Source of the DNA: Mycobacterium sp. 050128
GTDB taxonomy: Bacteria > Actinomycetota > Actinomycetes > Mycobacteriales > Mycobacteriaceae
Assembly (NCBI RefSeq): GCF_036409155.1
Contig: NZ_JAZGLW010000002.1
Coordinates: forward strand, 62,001 to 126,000
DNA: 64,000 bases
Reading direction: 5' to 3'
Below the pieces are notes generated by a model. It did no database searches. It saw nothing but the letters and a program-made list of their open reading frames with translations, and was not told the origin of the DNA. How positions within the stretch are numbered: the stretch's first letter is position 1; every line of letters begins with the position of its first letter. The translations under genes and the position numbers were made by a program. Of the stretch, positions 62,384 to 64,000 are shown one piece after another.

Positions 62384-64000
62384 CTAGTCTTCCTTGGTGA
62401 TCAGCTTGCGCAGCGCCACCCGATCCTGCTTGAGCAGCTCGGCGATGCGCGGCTTGTTCACCTCGGCGACGATGATCTCGCCAACCTCGGGGTAGACCTG
62501 GCTGAAGATCCCGTGCGACTTCATCTTCTCGGTCTGATACAGGTTGTCCTCGGTCGGCGTCACGTAATAGACCGCATCGGCCTTGAAGCGATGCACCAGC
62601 CAAAGGTGGATCAGCGTCATCAGCCGCTTCTGGCGCAGCTTCTCGCTGAAGGTGTTCTGGTCGCGCACCTGCAGGATGCTGCGGCCGTGCCGGTCCTTGA
62701 TCGGGTCGACGACGACGTTGGCCAGCTGTTCTTGAGGGTCAGAACCTTCGCCTCTGATCCCGAGCTCCAGCACGTCCGAGCCGGCGCGGCGGGGCCGCAG
62801 CGTGACCCGAAGTTTCTCGCCCAGCTGGTAGTGCTCGCTCCAGAGCGCCAGCCACTCCTCCAGCAGCTTCTTGGGCACCTCGGTCTGCACCAGATGCTGG
62901 TGCTGGGTCGAGCCCTTGCCCATCGCCTTGGTGGTCGCGGTGCGGCCCGACGACGCGGCCAGCGCGGCGTCGCTGCGCGGCCCACCGACCAGCGTCTGCG
63001 GCGTGCGGTAGGGCGACTCGACCAGGCGCATCTTGCGCTGCAGCCGGGCCAGCGCCAGCATGCCGTCCTGGCGCAGGTTGGTGGCGAACTCCTCGGCGGC
63101 GACGCCGTCGATCTGGTGCCCGCCGTAGGTGATGAAGTTGAAGACGAAGCCCATCTTGCCCAGCTCCGCCGGGAACTGCTTCATCTCTTCGTCGGTCATG
63201 CCGGTGGTGTCCCAGTTGAACGACGGCGAGAGGTTGTAGGCCAGCATCTGGTCGGGGAACTCGGCGTGAATCGCGTCGGCGAACTGCTTGGCGTCGGCCA
63301 GGTCCGCGGTCTTGGTCTCCATCCAGAGGATGTCGGCGAACGGCGCCGCGGCAAGCGATTTGGCGATCGCGTAGGGAATGCCGCCGCGCACCTGGTAGTA
63401 GCCCTCGGGCGTCCTGGCCAGCTCGGGGCTCCAGTCCGGCGCGGCACCCAGCTCGCGGGCCTTCTCGCGAGCCGCGTAATGCGACGTCCGGGCGGCGAAC
63501 TTGCGCCACTCGTCGGGGCTCATGGTCGCCGGTTCGTCGTGTTCGCTTTCGCCGAATGCCAACACTTCCGCCACGGCATCGGCGTAGGTCATCAGCCCGG
63601 CGTCGTCCTCCCAGGCGGCGACGAACCGCGACTCGACCTGGTCGAAGAGGTCGTCGATCGAGTGTTGGCCGTCCTGCCGCCACTGGGTGACCGCATCGGA
63701 GACCAGGCCCAGGATGCCCTGGCGCTCGAGCCAGGCGTTGGCGATGCCGTACTCGCCGTCGGCGAGCGCATAGAGAAGATGGCCGTTGAGCTCCTTGACG
63801 CCCAGCTCGTAGAAGCGCCGCATCAGCGCCAGGAAACAGGCCTTGTAGGACGGAATGTCCAAGTTGGTCGCGCCGAGCAGGAACGCTTGGTCGCGCTCGT
63901 CGGAGTTGCTGTCGATCAGGTTCGCCGCCTCGGCGTCGGTTCGGGCGACGATGATGCCTGGTACCCGCATGACGTCGAGCTGGAAGCGGGCGGCGTTGAG
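62384..64000 (-). CDS. aceA2: Isocitrate lyase 2 (AceA, large type), 5' end outside window
   Basis: C-terminal 538 residues; the frame is open to base 64000 so the start lies off the right edge (the Met at 63970 is internal). [23 protein letters not shown] is the conserved segment just after the KKCGH active-site motif, which must lie upstream of the window. [15 protein letters not shown] and [19 protein letters not shown] are conserved, and a large C-terminal extension past residue 300 of this piece marks the long (about 766-residue) ICL2 form. It splits isocitrate to succinate and glyoxylate in the glyoxylate and methylcitrate cycles. In M. tuberculosis H37Rv the gene is split in two (aceAa/aceAb); here the visible part is uninterrupted. 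Confidence 0.9.
   Translation of the reverse strand, partial: LNAARFQLDVMRVPGIIVARTDAEAANLIDSNSDERDQAFLLGATNLDIPSYKACFLALMRRFYELGVKELNGHLLYALADGEYGIANAWLERQGILGLVSDAVTQWRQDGQHSIDDLFDQVESRFVAAWEDDAGLMTYADAVAEVLAFGESEHDEPATMSPDEWRKFAARTSHYAAREKARELGAAPDWSPELARTPEGYYQVRGGIPYAIAKSLAAAPFADILWMETKTADLADAKQFADAIHAEFPDQMLAYNLSPSFNWDTTGMTDEEMKQFPAELGKMGFVFNFITYGGHQIDGVAAEEFATNLRQDGMLALARLQRKMRLVESPYRTPQTLVGGPRSDAALAASSGRTATTKAMGKGSTQHQHLVQTEVPKKLLEEWLALWSEHYQLGEKLRVTLRPRRAGSDVLELGIRGEGSDPQEQLANVVVDPIKDRHGRSILQVRDQNTFSEKLRQKRLMTLIHLWLVHRFKADAVYYVTPTEDNLYQTEKMKSHGIFSQVYPEVGEIIVAEVNKPRIAELLKQDRVALRKLITKED

Overview
The window is high-GC mycobacterial chromosome. Diagnostic features are a ten-gene mce operon with its four accessory genes, a PE-domain protein with a type VII secretion motif, FadD/FadE/EchA lipid genes, an F420/flavin LLM oxidoreductase family, DUF732/DUF4333/CAP secreted proteins, and a large isocitrate lyase (aceA2 type). 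Read on the minus strand, roughly 16-64 kb follows the M. tuberculosis order Rv1915/16 to Rv1975 (recalled from memory, not searched), so this is most likely a slow-growing nontuberculous Mycobacterium. No tRNA, rRNA, IS element, prophage or CRISPR array was seen.

Region 1 (1-15.8 kb) is general metabolism: a truncated MDR oxidoreductase, a CycA-like amino acid permease, an aldehyde dehydrogenase, an acyltransferase/methyltransferase pair divergent from a TetR gene, an iron-type alcohol dehydrogenase, two alpha/beta hydrolases, a PE35-like protein, a group D flavin monooxygenase-like protein, an HxlR regulator, an NYN nuclease-like protein and a nitronate monooxygenase.

Region 2 (16.0-46.4 kb) looks like a complete, contiguous Mce3R regulon. 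It holds the mce3 lipid importer operon with its accessory genes (27.6 to 16.0 kb, minus strand), the tandem-TetR repressor mce3R (29.6-30.8 kb), the mel2 operon melF-melG-melH-melJ-melK (37.4 to 30.8 kb; melI is absent), and the divergent echA13-fadE17-fadE18 operon. The last is extended here by a 1044-residue double acyl-CoA synthetase. tpx and two DJ-1-type genes (Rv1931c- and Rv1930c-like) follow. A four-gene cassette sits between mce3R and yrbE3A: a limonene-epoxide-hydrolase-like protein, an SCP2 domain fused to the tail of a cytochrome P450, a SnoaL protein and a [3Fe-4S] ferredoxin. A 17-bp motif recurs upstream of yrbE3A, in the melF/echA13 divergent promoter and in the cassette promoter; it is a candidate Mce3R operator. 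The plausible joint role is import of a lipid or sterol-like substrate (Mce3/YrbE3), its activation (FadD), beta-oxidation (FadE17/18, EchA13) and oxygenation/epoxide handling (MelF, MelG, MelH, the epoxide hydrolase), with Tpx for peroxide defence.

Region 3 (46.4-64 kb) is a mixed block: an SDR behind a KstR-like box, a FadD31-type fatty acyl-AMP ligase, an AtoE-type transporter coupled to a frameshifted allophanate hydrolase, two tandem beta-lactamase-fold lipoproteins (one broken by a 7-bp duplication), an FAD hydroxylase, an LLM oxidoreductase, small secreted proteins, and the C-terminal two thirds of isocitrate lyase 2 running off the right edge.
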